Source of the DNA: an uncultured Clostridia bacterium
GTDB lineage: Bacteria; Bacillota; Clostridia; Oscillospirales; Oscillospiraceae
Assembly: GCA_946186375.1 (NCBI GenBank)
Contig: CAMHMZ010000001.1
Coordinates: forward strand, 248,001 to 312,000
Length of the DNA: 64,000 nt
Direction: 5' to 3'
Of this stretch, positions 33,775 through 42,012 are shown in pieces; positions within the stretch are counted from its first letter, which is position 1; each line of letters starts with the position of its first letter. The notes beneath the pieces were generated by a model. That model worked only from the letters and a program-made list of their open reading frames with translations, had not been told where the DNA came from and did no database searches. The translations under genes and the position numbers were made by a program.

Positions 33775-34281
33775 ATGAAAAAAGCCCTTGCACTGATCCT
33801 TGCACTCGTCGTCATTGCGGCGATCATCCCAGCGGCTGCTAAGGCCGCCTATGCCGGGCCGGCTGCTCCGGCTCAGATGAACATCGTCTGGCCTTCGGCT
33901 GGACCGGTGGGCAGCATAGAGGAGCTGCGTGATTTGGATCTCGAAGCGTATTATTATACGCTCAACGAGTTCCAGAAAGAGGCCACTATGGCCGTTGATA
34001 ATGACGGCTGTGGTGAGTTCCACGATCCAGACAGAATCGTAAAAGTTGGCTTCCAAGGTTGGCGGCCAAACACGATCTCCGTTCGGAGTCCTTCGGCTTC
34101 CCGTTTAATGATAAACAGGAAACCGATGAAGACCGTAAGTGACATCATCAAGCGAGTTGGCGAGCCGAACACGGTAACGTCGACAAGCGTTGATGATGTA
34201 TTTACCTGGCATGTTGGGGACTACGTACTCAGGGTCAGTGCAAATCAGAACGAGATCATGTCCTATGTGATATCGTTCTAG
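33775..34281 (+). CDS. secreted hypothetical protein (168 aa)
   Basis: AAAGGAG before ATG 33775. Signal peptide ends near AKAAYAGPAAP. The C-terminal half (TVSDIIKRVGEPNTV then FTWHVGDYVLRVSANQNEIMSYVI) resembles a small SmpA/BamE- or PepSY-sized fold that compares sequence along two strands and a helix, but I cannot name the family. Same operon as the dipeptidase. Confidence 0.6.
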   Translation: MKKALALILALVVIAAIIPAAAKAAYAGPAAPAQMNIVWPSAGPVGSIEELRDLDLEAYYYTLNEFQKEATMAVDNDGCGEFHDPDRIVKVGFQGWRPNTISVRSPSASRLMINRKPMKTVSDIIKRVGEPNTVTSTSVDDVFTWHVGDYVLRVSANQNEIMSYVISF

Positions 34282-34302
34282 AGAAAGAAAGGAGATGGAA
34301 TA

Positions 34303-34458
34303 ATGTTTATTTTCATTCTCGCTGCGGTAGTCTTTGCCTTAATGGCTGGCTGGTCGGTCGTTGAGGCTGCTGTTCCTCCAGAAGAGCTGGACGCAGCCAT
34401 GTCCCGTGAGCAGAAGCTTAATGGTGATAATTGTTCTGCTGATCAGAAGTCAGAGTGA
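34303..34458 (+). CDS. small membrane peptide (51 aa)
   Basis: AAAGGAG precedes ATG 34303. One N-terminal hydrophobic helix (FIFILAAVVFALMAGWSVV) followed by a polar tail (MSREQKLNGDNCSADQKSE). It ends 18 bases before the left end of IscB copy 2. Function unknown. Confidence 0.6.
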   Translation: MFIFILAAVVFALMAGWSVVEAAVPPEELDAAMSREQKLNGDNCSADQKSE

Positions 34459-34476
34459 GGGGTTCCGGACATCGTC

Positions 34477-34797
34477 GGTCACCGGCCCCCGGATTGAAAT
34501 CCGAGGCTTGAGGAACGAGAGTTTCAAGAGCCTGCGGTGACTACCCTAAGTGCTTAGAGCACTACGTTACCAAGAATTCTTGGGAGACTGCGGTCGTTAG
34601 CACCAAGTAAATAGGCACCAGTGGACGTGAAGTCCTAATCCACTGCTCTGCGGCGTGAGTTAAACAATCCCTCGGGTAAGGGATAGTGCGGAGCGCAAGG
34701 AAACCTTGGCTAACATTGGGTAAGGGCAACTTACAGCCGAAAGGCTGGGCAGTTTTCATACGTTGTAGCTGCCACATTTAAAGCAAGGAGTAGGCGA
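34477..34797 (+). ncRNA. omega RNA (HEARO-type) of IscB copy 2
   Basis: Matches the copy 1 RNA almost base for base from about 34528 to the iscB start, including all stems. It differs in one stem tip (34513-34528), where changes on one side are partly matched on the other. The predicted guide is the flank at about 34461-34476. Confidence 0.85.
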
Positions 34798-36069
34798 ATG
34801 GTCTACGTACAAAACGCATTTGGACAACCGCTGATGCCGATGGCTGATGGCCGTGAGGTTCGTCTGCTTCTCAAGACAGGGAAAGCGGTTGTCGTAAAGA
34901 AAGCACCTTTTACTATTCGGTTGAAGGTAAAAACCAAACAGTATGTTCAGCCGGTCACACTGGGCGTGGATGCCGGAAGTAAGCACGTAGGCGTGTCCGC
35001 GTGTGCCGAGGGAGAAGAACTCTTCTGTGCAGAGATGCGTCCACGCAACGATGTTGTCAACAATCTCTCAACGCGGCGAGAGTTCCGGCGTGCGCGCCGG
35101 AATCGCAAGACCAGATATCGTGCGCCGCGGTTTGATAACCGCGTGCACAGCAAACACAAAGGCTGGCTTACGCCATCGGTTGAGGTGAAGATCCACAACC
35201 ACATCCAGGTGATCAAGCTGGTGACACAGATCCTGCCGATCAGCAAAATCGTTGTTGAGACAGCCGAGTTTGATCTCCAACGCCTGAAAGCCATGGAAGA
35301 GGGGAAACCTCTCCCGGTAGGTACGGATTACCAGAAGGGCGAAATGTACGACGAATACAACGTTCGCCAGTATGTTCTTCACTGCGACGGTTACACCTGC
35401 CAGTGCTGCGGAGCACATCCGACGGAGAAGAAACCGGTGAAGCTGCACGTGCATCACAAGGAGAGCAGAAAGGTTGGCGGCAACGCCCCCAATAATCTGA
35501 TCACTTTGTGCGACAAATGCCACGATGCATTGCATCTCGGGTTGATCGAACTGCCGGAGGGGGAGCGCAAGCGCGGTAAGAGTCTCAGAGACGCTGCGTT
35601 TATGGGGATCATGCGCAATACGCTCATCGAGCGCTTGCGGTCTATGTTCTCCATTCCGGTGGTAAACACCTGGGGATACGTTACCAAGTACACGCGTGAG
35701 AAGTATGGAATCAAGAAAAGCCATACGTCTGACGCTCGCTGCATCGCCGGCGCTCCGTTGGCTAAGTCTGTGAGTTCTGTGTATTTAATTATACCGGTGC
35801 GCCGGCATAATCGACAGATCCACAAGGCAACGATTCTTAAAGGCGGCAATCGTAAAAAGAACCAGGCTCCGAAATATGTTTTCGGTTTCCGGCTCTTTGA
35901 TATGGTTCAGCTTCCATCGGAGGAGACTGGGTTTGTGTTCGGCAGACGCAACAGTGGCGGCTTCGACGTGAGACATCTAACAGGGAAGACGATTTCGGCG
36001 AACCTTTCATACAAAAAGCTCCGCTTGGTTGAGCATCCGAACAATTTGTTGGTAGAAAAAGTATCTTAA
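34798..36069 (+). CDS. iscB: IscB RNA-guided nuclease, copy 2 (423 aa)
   Basis: Same domain order and catalytic residues as copy 1: Asp58, Glu154, HVHH at 217-220 with its four zinc Cys, and Asp312. Differences fall in one block (residues 247-345, e.g. SLRDAAF for SYKDAAF, SIPVVNTWGYVT for AISVVNTWGYIT, and a few near RuvC-III), with identical DNA on both sides. No inactivating change, so it is probably active. Confidence 0.95.
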   Translation: MVYVQNAFGQPLMPMADGREVRLLLKTGKAVVVKKAPFTIRLKVKTKQYVQPVTLGVDAGSKHVGVSACAEGEELFCAEMRPRNDVVNNLSTRREFRRARRNRKTRYRAPRFDNRVHSKHKGWLTPSVEVKIHNHIQVIKLVTQILPISKIVVETAEFDLQRLKAMEEGKPLPVGTDYQKGEMYDEYNVRQYVLHCDGYTCQCCGAHPTEKKPVKLHVHHKESRKVGGNAPNNLITLCDKCHDALHLGLIELPEGERKRGKSLRDAAFMGIMRNTLIERLRSMFSIPVVNTWGYVTKYTREKYGIKKSHTSDARCIAGAPLAKSVSSVYLIIPVRRHNRQIHKATILKGGNRKKNQAPKYVFGFRLFDMVQLPSEETGFVFGRRNSGGFDVRHLTGKTISANLSYKKLRLVEHPNNLLVEKVS

Positions 36070-36152
36070 TTTTGAAGGGAGGTACGAACGGGGGAACAAG
36101 GTGTTCACTATCCTCCCCGGATTGAAATCCGAGGTTTCCCCGTTCACGTTAG

Positions 36153-36284
36153 ATGAGTTTATCGGCGAAGTCCAGGTCTACTCTACAGCGGTTAAAAGAA
36201 GCTGCGCGCGGGAGATTGCGCGGGGGAAAGGAAGGTCGAAAGTCCTTCCTTTCTTGCACTAGAAGGCATCTTGCTTTTCTGTGA
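36153..36284 (+). CDS. possible small basic protein (43 aa)
   Basis: ATG 36153 starts five bases after the right end of IscB copy 2, the same spacing as the ATPase gene after copy 1. It reads MSLSAKSRSTLQRLKEAA and is rich in Arg and Lys. Before insertion GAGGGG (about 24 bases upstream) would have been its nearest ribosome site, which is too far. Could be chance. Confidence 0.25.
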   Translation: MSLSAKSRSTLQRLKEAARGRLRGGKEGRKSFLSCTRRHLAFL

Positions 36285-36314
36285 TGTTTGTGAGAAAAAT
36301 GCGTTCTTTTTGCA

Positions 36315-36343
36315 TTGACAAACACGCCCGTTTTCAGTAAACT
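36315..36343 (+). promoter_or_regulatory. promoter of the small lipoprotein operon
   Basis: TTGACA, 17-base spacer, TAAACT. Shares the AAC...TTTCAG spacer words with the promoter at 25931. Confidence 0.65.
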
Positions 36344-36362
36344 AAATACATCAAGAAAAAGA

Positions 36363-36394
36363 AAAGTGCTGATTTCATCAGTGCTTTTTAAGGG
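36363..36394 (+). terminator. terminator-like hairpin in the lipoprotein leader
   Basis: Eleven-base stem AAAAGTGCTGA / TCAGTGCTTTT (two wobbles) with a T-rich tail, lying between the promoter and the gene's own AAGGGGTG site. Likely an attenuator. Confidence 0.65.
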
Positions 36395-36405
36395 GTGTGT
36401 TTTGA

Positions 36406-36660
36406 TTGAGAAGCAAGACAATCAGAGTGACAGCCGCGGCGTTAGTGTTAACGGTTTTACTGTCAGGGTGCCAGAAGGCCTCTCCGGGAAGGAATGTGTT
36501 CACAGATCTTCCGGATCTGCCGATAACGATCCATAAGCGGTTGGATGACAAGCCGCCTTCTCTGCGTTTATTGGAACATCAGAAAGAAGTGGCGATGCGC
36601 CATGCTGATACTGCGGGAGAGGAGGTTACCGGTGATGATCATTCGGAAGAAAATCCGTAA
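36406..36660 (+). CDS. small lipoprotein (84 aa)
   Basis: TTG start at 36406, eight bases after AAGGGGTG. Hydrophobic signal ending LTVLLSGC, a clear lipobox with lipid Cys at about residue 22; the mature part is short and polar. The start and frame are supported by the lipobox. Overlaps the next gene by 29 bases. Small lipoproteins on mobile elements may act in entry exclusion (speculative). Confidence 0.65.
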   Translation: MRSKTIRVTAAALVLTVLLSGCQKASPGRNVFTDLPDLPITIHKRLDDKPPSLRLLEHQKEVAMRHADTAGEEVTGDDHSEENP

Positions 36661-36958
36661 CATACTATACTCGCGATTGAGTCTGTGGCGCTCTGAAACG
36701 CGGCAGATCCCGCAATCATGCAAGACGATCGGGTCTGAAAAAGTTGTTCGAGTCAACTACGGCTACTCGACGAGCAAAGAAGATGGCACACGCTCTTATT
36801 CATGGGCGTTGATGCGCGAATCGATATATCGAGGGATCATGGATGGGACGTTAGCCGCATTTCCGGCCGACAATGAGTGCGGCTTTGTTGTGTTTGACAA
36901 AGTGATGCACTTGGCTATTCCGCGTGTAAAAACAGAAAGCGGAAGAATCATCTATTAA
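36632..36958 (+). CDS. hypothetical protein (108 aa)
   Basis: GTG 36632 (or ATG 36635) follows GGAGG at 36621-36625, inside the end of the lipoprotein gene. Basic N-terminus (IIRKKIRNILYSRLSLWRSE) and a mixed fold after it (SWALMRESIYRGIMDGTLAAF). Family unknown. Confidence 0.55.
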   Translation: MMIIRKKIRNILYSRLSLWRSETRQIPQSCKTIGSEKVVRVNYGYSTSKEDGTRSYSWALMRESIYRGIMDGTLAAFPADNECGFVVFDKVMHLAIPRVKTESGRIIY

Positions 36959-37000
36959 TTTATTCTATAAACTGACAATCAAGAAGGAGAAAAGTAAATA

Positions 37001-37888
37001 ATGTTTTTTGTTCTGGCAGTCATTGTTGCGATCGTGTTATTCACGGTTGCGCTTATCAGCAGCCGCAAGGCTGTGTTTGCCGCCGCGGCACTGGTTCTTG
37101 TGATTGGTATTGGCATCAGCTGCGTAACGACGATTCCGACCGGCCACACCGGCGTGGTAACTACGTTTGGCCGTGTTGAGGACTTTACGCTTGACGCTGG
37201 CGTTCATATGATCAAACCATGGCAGCAGGTCGTAAGAATGGATAACCGAGTGCAGAAGCAGACGGTCAATCTTGCTTGCTTCAGCTCGGACATTCAGGAA
37301 GTGACGATGGCTTACACCATCAACTATCAGATCAAAAAGTCTGATGCCATGACGCTGTACCGGACGGTCGGCACTTCGTACTATGATACAGTTGTGGCGC
37401 CGAACATCGCGGAAGCCGTCAAGGTGGCAACTGCGAGATATACCGCCGAACAGTTAGTGGGGAAGCGCGATAACCTGGCGCAGGACATCGAGTCTATTCT
37501 GTCGGAAAAGCTTCTGCAATACAACATTGAACTGGTTTCCACGTCCATTGAGGACATGGATTTCACAAGTGCTTTCACTGACGCAGTAGAAGCAAAACAG
37601 GTCGCCCAGCAGAACAAGCTGAAGGCACAGACCGAAGCAGAGCAGAAGGTCATCGAAGCAAAAGCCGCAGCCGAAGTCAAGAAGGTAGAAGCCGAGGCCG
37701 AGGCTTACGAAGTCCTTGCAAAAGCCGAAGCAGAGGCTGAGGCGAACAGGAAAATCGCGGAGTCCTTGACGAAGGATCTGATCGATTACGAGTACGCACA
37801 GAGTTGGGACGGTAAGCTGCCTTCTGTGAATGCGGGGAGCAGCGGAGCTGTCATCGTCGATGTTGGCGATATGATCACTGGCTCCTAA
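37001..37888 (+). CDS. SPFH/prohibitin-like membrane protein (295 aa)
   Basis: AGAAGGAG before ATG 37001. Two N-terminal hydrophobic segments, then a Band-7 domain (HTGVVTTFGRVED, HMIKPWQQVVRMDNRVQ, MAYTINYQI), and a long Ala/Glu/Lys coiled coil (AEAEAYEVLAKAEAEAEANRK). SPFH proteins form membrane rings that organise proteases or microdomains. Phage and plasmid copies are common in Clostridia; the partner here is not evident. Confidence 0.9.
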   Translation: MFFVLAVIVAIVLFTVALISSRKAVFAAAALVLVIGIGISCVTTIPTGHTGVVTTFGRVEDFTLDAGVHMIKPWQQVVRMDNRVQKQTVNLACFSSDIQEVTMAYTINYQIKKSDAMTLYRTVGTSYYDTVVAPNIAEAVKVATARYTAEQLVGKRDNLAQDIESILSEKLLQYNIELVSTSIEDMDFTSAFTDAVEAKQVAQQNKLKAQTEAEQKVIEAKAAAEVKKVEAEAEAYEVLAKAEAEAEANRKIAESLTKDLIDYEYAQSWDGKLPSVNAGSSGAVIVDVGDMITGS

Positions 37889-37925
37889 GCAAATACAAGC
37901 CTGGCGGATTCATATCCGCCAGTAT

Positions 37926-38002
37926 GCTGGTGTAGCTCAGTTGGCCAGAGCGCGTGATTCGTAATCTCGAGGTCGACGGTTCGAATCCGTCCACCAGCTC
38001 CA
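37926..38002 (+). tRNA. tRNA-Thr (anticodon CGU) with encoded CCA
   Basis: Acceptor GCTGGTG pairs with CACCAGC, D stem GCTC/GAGC, anticodon loop TTCGTAA (anticodon CGU, codon ACG), T arm GACGG-TTCGAAT-CCGTC, discriminator T, then CCA. The anticodon stem CGTGA/TCTCG has one T-T mismatch. A lone tRNA gene can be cargo or an attachment site; no flanking repeat of its 3' end was noticed. Confidence 0.92.
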
Positions 38003-38029
38003 TGCAAAAACGTAGAAGGGAAAGGTACA

Positions 38030-38842
38030 ATGGCAGAAATTATTGATTTCAAGAACTATAAGAACAGCAATAGCGAGGGGAACGGTCTTAATCAGACTGT
38101 CGACGATATGCTTTTTGGGCGCGGTGTCGTCATGCGTCCGCTCATCAACGTGATCGCAAGTCTGTGTATGGGTTTGAGTTACGCGGACTATATTCTCGAG
38201 TCTGAAGACTACAACGCGGAGGACAAGGCTGCTGCGGAGCGCCTCTACAGGAGTTCAGAAAAGGCATGCATTGAAAGTGCGCGGCTTTACTATGAATATT
38301 ACGGTTCTATGCTTCCGTCCGCTCCGGCGCCGCTCAATCGCAGCATAGAACGTTGGTCTGCGTTGGTAGATCAGATTGCAGAAGTGCACCGTGTTGCCGC
38401 CGTTCGGCGTGAGAACCTCTCTCGTCGGCTCGGTCATTCCAACGAAGACGTTTTCGATCTTCTTGATGATCTGTACGACGAAGACGAACTCACTGCCATG
38501 CAGCTCTGGGCGATCCTGGCTGCTGCATATGAGAACATGAGCATCACGCTGGATGACGCTGAAGATCTTCTGAGCGAAGCCGAAGATGAAGGCTTGGAAG
38601 TGCCGGATGAGGAACATGATGCGATCGATCATTATGCTGAGGTCGCGGAAGGCCTTCAGGAGAGCATGGAAGCCGACTTTTACTGGATGCTTCGCAACAT
38701 CATGTTCGATGCGGCTTCTGATGTGAGCGAAAACGAGATCGTGGATAAGATCAACGATTTATTTATGGACTTAGAAGAGGTGAACACTGTCACCGAAATT
38801 CTTTCTGAGTTGATTTACGAAGAGGAGGACGACGAAGAGTGA
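38030..38842 (+). CDS. acidic helical hypothetical protein (270 aa)
   Basis: GAAGGGAAAGG before ATG 38030. Mostly helical and strongly acidic (DLLDDLYDEDELTAMQLW, DDAEDLLSEAEDEGLEV, YEEEDDEE at the end). No recognised family or membrane helix. Coupled to the phosphoesterase gene by a GTGA overlap, so the two probably act together. Confidence 0.65.
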   Translation: MAEIIDFKNYKNSNSEGNGLNQTVDDMLFGRGVVMRPLINVIASLCMGLSYADYILESEDYNAEDKAAAERLYRSSEKACIESARLYYEYYGSMLPSAPAPLNRSIERWSALVDQIAEVHRVAAVRRENLSRRLGHSNEDVFDLLDDLYDEDELTAMQLWAILAAAYENMSITLDDAEDLLSEAEDEGLEVPDEEHDAIDHYAEVAEGLQESMEADFYWMLRNIMFDAASDVSENEIVDKINDLFMDLEEVNTVTEILSELIYEEEDDEE

Positions 38843-39405
38843 TCACGACTCTTTACCCGTGCTTCAGAAGGTGGTCGGAAAAAGGTTCTGTTTACCTGAT
38901 TTCCGATACGCATTTTGAAGATTTGGACTGTAAGTTAATGGATCGGCACTGGATATCGCCAGAAGAACATATTGAGATCATCAAAAGCAAGGCACACAAG
39001 TGTGACACTCTGATTCATCTCGGCGATGTTGGAAACCCTGAATGGATGAAGCAGATCAAGGCTCATAAGGTTCTGATCATGGGCAACCACGACCAGACGG
39101 CGACCAAGTTTGAACCGTATTTCGATGAAATCTTCACTGGCCCGCTCATGATCGCAGAAAAGATCCTGCTTTCTCATGAGCCGATTGAAGGGATCGATTG
39201 GGCGTACAACATCCACGGCCACGATCACAGTAAGTGGACGAAAGAAGACGCGTACCACTTGAACCTTGCCGCGAACGTGGTTGATTTTCAGGTGTTCAGC
39301 CTTGCCGATATCATCAAAACTGGCGCTTTGAACCGCGTAAAAAGCCTGCACCGGGACACAATCGACACCGCAACCGAGAAGAAAGCGAAAAGACTTGGGC
39401 AATAA
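38839..39405 (+). CDS. calcineurin-like metallophosphoesterase (188 aa)
   Basis: GTG start overlapping the previous stop. Metal motifs in order: SDTHF, HLGDVGN, MGNHDQT, LLSHEPI and HGHDH, the full set for a YfcE/MJ0936-type phosphoesterase. Likely a phosphodiesterase on nucleotides or nucleic-acid ends. Last gene before the CRISPR array. Confidence 0.88.
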   Translation: MITTLYPCFRRWSEKGSVYLISDTHFEDLDCKLMDRHWISPEEHIEIIKSKAHKCDTLIHLGDVGNPEWMKQIKAHKVLIMGNHDQTATKFEPYFDEIFTGPLMIAEKILLSHEPIEGIDWAYNIHGHDHSKWTKEDAYHLNLAANVVDFQVFSLADIIKTGALNRVKSLHRDTIDTATEKKAKRLGQ

Positions 39406-39506
39406 AAAATCACCGTTCTAAAAAAGTTTTTTTGCGAATTCACGATCATTTTTTCTCTGGTATTTTTCAGTTCCGTGAAGCCATAATGCGGTGTTCCGGC
39501 TGAAAG
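39406..39506 (+). promoter_or_regulatory. AT-rich CRISPR leader
   Basis: About 100 bases without a gene, with A/T runs (TTCTAAAAAAGTTTTTTT), leading straight into the first repeat. The more degenerate repeats lie at the far end, so this side is the likely leader. Confidence 0.6.
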
Positions 39507-40068
39507 GCTATATACCCCCACTATTTACAGTGGGGATGAACCCAAAACAAGGTCAGTAAACCTCTATCAGAAGCTATATACCCCCACAATTCACCGTGGG
39601 GATGAACCGAAGGTGGGGCTGACGGAGACTTCCGCGGTGCTATATACCCCCACAATTCACCGTGGGGATGAACCCTTACATCATAGCAGACTGTCAGTCA
39701 AGTGGCTATATACCCCCCACAATTTACCGTGGGGATGAACCGGTTGTATACGGCGAGTCCGAAGCGATCGTGCTATATACCTCCACAATTCACCGTGGGG
39801 ATGAACCGATCTGGTCCGCAACAGGCGCATCGAACAAGCTATATACCCCCACAATTCACCGTGGGGATGAACCGGTATACCTTTACAAACATCAAAAAAA
39901 CAGCTATATACCCCACAATTCAACGTGGGGATGAACCGGGGCGCTTTATTCAGGTAGGTAACTCGCTGTTATATTCCCCACGATTTACAGTGGGGATGAA
40001 CCGCTGGAGCAACATCATCAGCACGGCCTTCAGCTATATACCCCCACGATTTGCCGTGGGGATGAACC
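39507..40068 (+). CRISPR. orphan CRISPR array, 9 repeats and 8 spacers
   Basis: Nine repeats of 35-37 bases starting GCTATATACCCCCAC and ending GTGGGGATGAACC, with the CCCCAC/GTGGGG arms forming a stem. The eight spacers are 30, 30, 30, 30, 30, 29, 30 and 30 bases and all different. Repeats start at 39507, 39573, 39639, 39705, 39772, 39838, 39903, 39968 and 40033. Repeats 1, 7, 8 and 9 carry changes. Six of eight spacers begin with G. The 3' half resembles type I-E repeats (GTGGGGATGAACC), but a 36-base unit is too long for I-E. No cas gene is in the window. Confidence 0.92.
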
Positions 40069-40154
40069 AGCGTCTAGGATTAAGAAAGATGCATTGAGGA
40101 TGCATAAAATCTGAGAGTGATACAGCAAACTTTTGAAGGAAAGGAGGTCTGGCG

Positions 40155-41276
40155 ATGAAGCGCAAGCTTGGGCTGCGCGTGAGGATTTATCCGAATACAA
40201 AGCAAGTGACGAAAATTGATATAACGATCAACGCATGCCGTTTTTTGTATAACAAAATGATCGAAGTGCAGCAGAAGGTGTACAAGCGTCGTGGTGAGCA
40301 TCTCTCAACGTATGAAATGCGAAAGCTGCTTACAAAGATGAAGCAACAGTATCCATGGCTGCGATGCGTTGATAGCAAAGCGCTTCAATCGGTATGTGCA
40401 GATGTGTCCAACGCATATGACGGTTTCTTCCGCAGGGTGAAGCTAGGTAAGAAACCAGGCTTCCCTAAATTCAAAAGTCGGAAGACCGCCAAGATGAGCT
40501 ACACGTCGACCAATGGATCGGCCATGTATATAGACCAGGGGAGAGTGAAAATTCCGATTCTCGGTTGGGTCAAGGCCTCTGTGCCGCGCATCCAGGACGG
40601 TACGATCTGCAGGGTGACGATCACGAAGACAAGCACAGGGAAATACTATGCAAGCTTCATTGTAGAAGAAGAAATTGCGGAGCTTCCGCCTGTATCCAGC
40701 GAAGTCGGTATTGACGTGGGCATCAAATGCTACGCTGCTGACAGCAATGGCAATACATATGATAATCCAAAGTTCCTTCGGAAGGCAGAAAAGAAACTGA
40801 AGCGCGAACAGCGAAGGCTGTCTCGCAAGCAGAAGGGTTCTTCCAATAGAAAGAAGCAACAGAAACGTGTGGCGAGAGCACACGAAAAAGTTGCGAACCA
40901 GAGAAAAGATTACCTGCACAAGTTGAGCACGACAATTGTTCGCGAGAACCAAGTGATCTGTGTCGAAGATCTCAATGTACAGGGCATGATGAAGAACCAT
41001 CACTTGGCTAAATCAATAGCCGATGCCGGCTGGGCCTCCTTCATAGGTATGCTGGAGTACAAGTGCCAGTGGTACGGCAGGGATCTGGTGAAGGTGCCAA
41101 GGTTCTTTGCGAGCTCACAAACCTGCTCCTGCTGTGGGGCCGTGGATCGCGATCTAAAAAAGTTGAGCATTCGCTCCTGGACGTGTCCAGAGTGCGGCGC
41201 ACAACACGATCGCGATATCAACGCAGCGAAAAATATTCTTTTGAAAGGAAAGGGTATATTGCCTCAAGCGGCGTAG
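40155..41276 (+). CDS. tnpB: TnpB RNA-guided nuclease (373 aa)
   Basis: AAAGGAGG before ATG 40155. N-terminal wedge/REC region with [16 protein letters not shown] and [10 protein letters not shown]; RuvC-I Asp187 (VGIDVGIK); basic bridging helix (208-250); RuvC-II Glu271 ([12 protein letters not shown]); zinc finger Cys324/Cys327 and Cys344/Cys347; RuvC-III Asp354 ([11 protein letters not shown]). All catalytic residues are present. TnpB cuts DNA using an RNA from the 3' end of its own gene. It lies 87 bases after the CRISPR array, recalling type V-U layouts, but its sequence is that of ordinary IS605 TnpB. Confidence 0.95.
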   Translation: MKRKLGLRVRIYPNTKQVTKIDITINACRFLYNKMIEVQQKVYKRRGEHLSTYEMRKLLTKMKQQYPWLRCVDSKALQSVCADVSNAYDGFFRRVKLGKKPGFPKFKSRKTAKMSYTSTNGSAMYIDQGRVKIPILGWVKASVPRIQDGTICRVTITKTSTGKYYASFIVEEEIAELPPVSSEVGIDVGIKCYAADSNGNTYDNPKFLRKAEKKLKREQRRLSRKQKGSSNRKKQQKRVARAHEKVANQRKDYLHKLSTTIVRENQVICVEDLNVQGMMKNHHLAKSIADAGWASFIGMLEYKCQWYGRDLVKVPRFFASSQTCSCCGAVDRDLKKLSIRSWTCPECGAQHDRDINAAKNILLKGKGILPQAA

Positions 41277-41460
41277 ACCTTTTGACTTTGGTACCGTGTG
41301 GTACACGGGAACCGCCGAAAGGCAAACGCTTGTGGAAATCGTGTAAGACCAAAGGAGTCTTCGACTCCGGAGGCAACAATCGTTGAAGCAAGAACTAAAG
41401 GACGTTGTGGGATGGTCGGAAGCCAGTCCAACTGGTTCATCCCCATCAGAGTTTAGATAC
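41180..41460 (+). ncRNA. TnpB guide RNA (reRNA / right-end omega RNA), approximate
   Basis: The 319-base gap after tnpB has no credible gene but several stems: GTACC/GGTAC (41290-41304), CCGAAAGG, GGAGTC/GACTCC (41356-41370) and GGACG...GTCC. TnpB RNAs start in the 3' end of the ORF and end at the right end of the element, with the guide just beyond. GGTTCATCCCCA at about 41440 may be near that end. Confidence 0.6.
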
Positions 41461-41595
41461 CCTGCGTTGATTCTTTTTTCCCTAACTAACGCTTTTGCGT
41501 CTGTTGGGGATGGCCCACGTAGACCGAGTGTTCGAAGCCTACTTTCACTGATGCCCCACACACGTTGGGAAAAAGAAAACAAAAAGGAGAGGAAA

Positions 41596-42006
41596 ATGAC
41601 TTTCAAAGAAACGATCCAAGAGTTACAAAGCGGAAAGTTCTGGGATTACACAGACTTGATGCCACAAGACGTTCTACAGAAGCTTTGCGACGCAGTTGAT
41701 GTAGCACTTGTTTGCGTCTCTGCGTTCGAAGATACAAACAATGCAATCGCCCACATGGACAAGCTGGACAAGGAACACGAGGCAAACAAGAAATCTCGCC
41801 AGCTTGTCGAGGGAGACGAATCCTGTGCTGATTGCCTCTGCCGGGTGTGTGCCCGCAACGGAAAGAACGACGCAACGAACAGCACGCTGGAAGGTGGCTA
41901 TGCGGATTGCATTCCGTGCGAGTGCTGCGAAATCGGCGACGAACTCGTAGTGTTGCCGGAAGATTGCCCCAAAAGCGCCTATCTTCCCGACGAAAGTGAG
42001 GGCTGA
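41596..42006 (+). CDS. hypothetical protein with Cys cluster (136 aa)
   Basis: AAAAAGGAGAGG precedes ATG 41596; longer in-frame starts upstream lie in the TnpB RNA and are not credible. The N-terminal half is helical; the C-terminal half has Cys motifs CADCLCRVC and CIPCECCE, a probable zinc-binding cluster. Family unknown. Confidence 0.65.
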   Translation: MTFKETIQELQSGKFWDYTDLMPQDVLQKLCDAVDVALVCVSAFEDTNNAIAHMDKLDKEHEANKKSRQLVEGDESCADCLCRVCARNGKNDATNSTLEGGYADCIPCECCEIGDELVVLPEDCPKSAYLPDESEG

Positions 42007-42012
42007 TATCCC

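Larger units (their letters stand above)
34477..36147 (+). mobile_element. IscB transposable element, copy 2 (1671 bp)
   Basis: Same length and ends as copy 1 (GGTCACCGG ... CCCCGTTCAC), with subterminal hairpins at both ends and no tnpA. Both right flanks read RTTAGATGA, while the left flanks are unrelated. No target-site duplication is seen, as expected for IS200/IS605-type movement. Confidence 0.85.
40085..41470 (+). mobile_element. TnpB-only IS200/IS605-family element (approximate ends)
   Basis: tnpB with about 70 bases upstream, including an ATGCAT-TGAGG-ATGCAT hairpin, and about 190 bases of structured sequence after it. No tnpA. The ends cannot be fixed without a second copy. It begins within about 20 bases of the last CRISPR repeat. 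Confidence 0.55.

Noticed and set aside
37926-38002. tRNA-Thr as an integration site
   Set aside because: No integrase gene and no direct repeat of the tRNA 3' end was noticed in the window.
41383-41595. N-terminal extension of the 136-aa gene into the TnpB 3' region
   Set aside because: The extension overlaps the TnpB guide RNA; a strong ribosome site at 41584-41592 marks ATG 41596 as the start.
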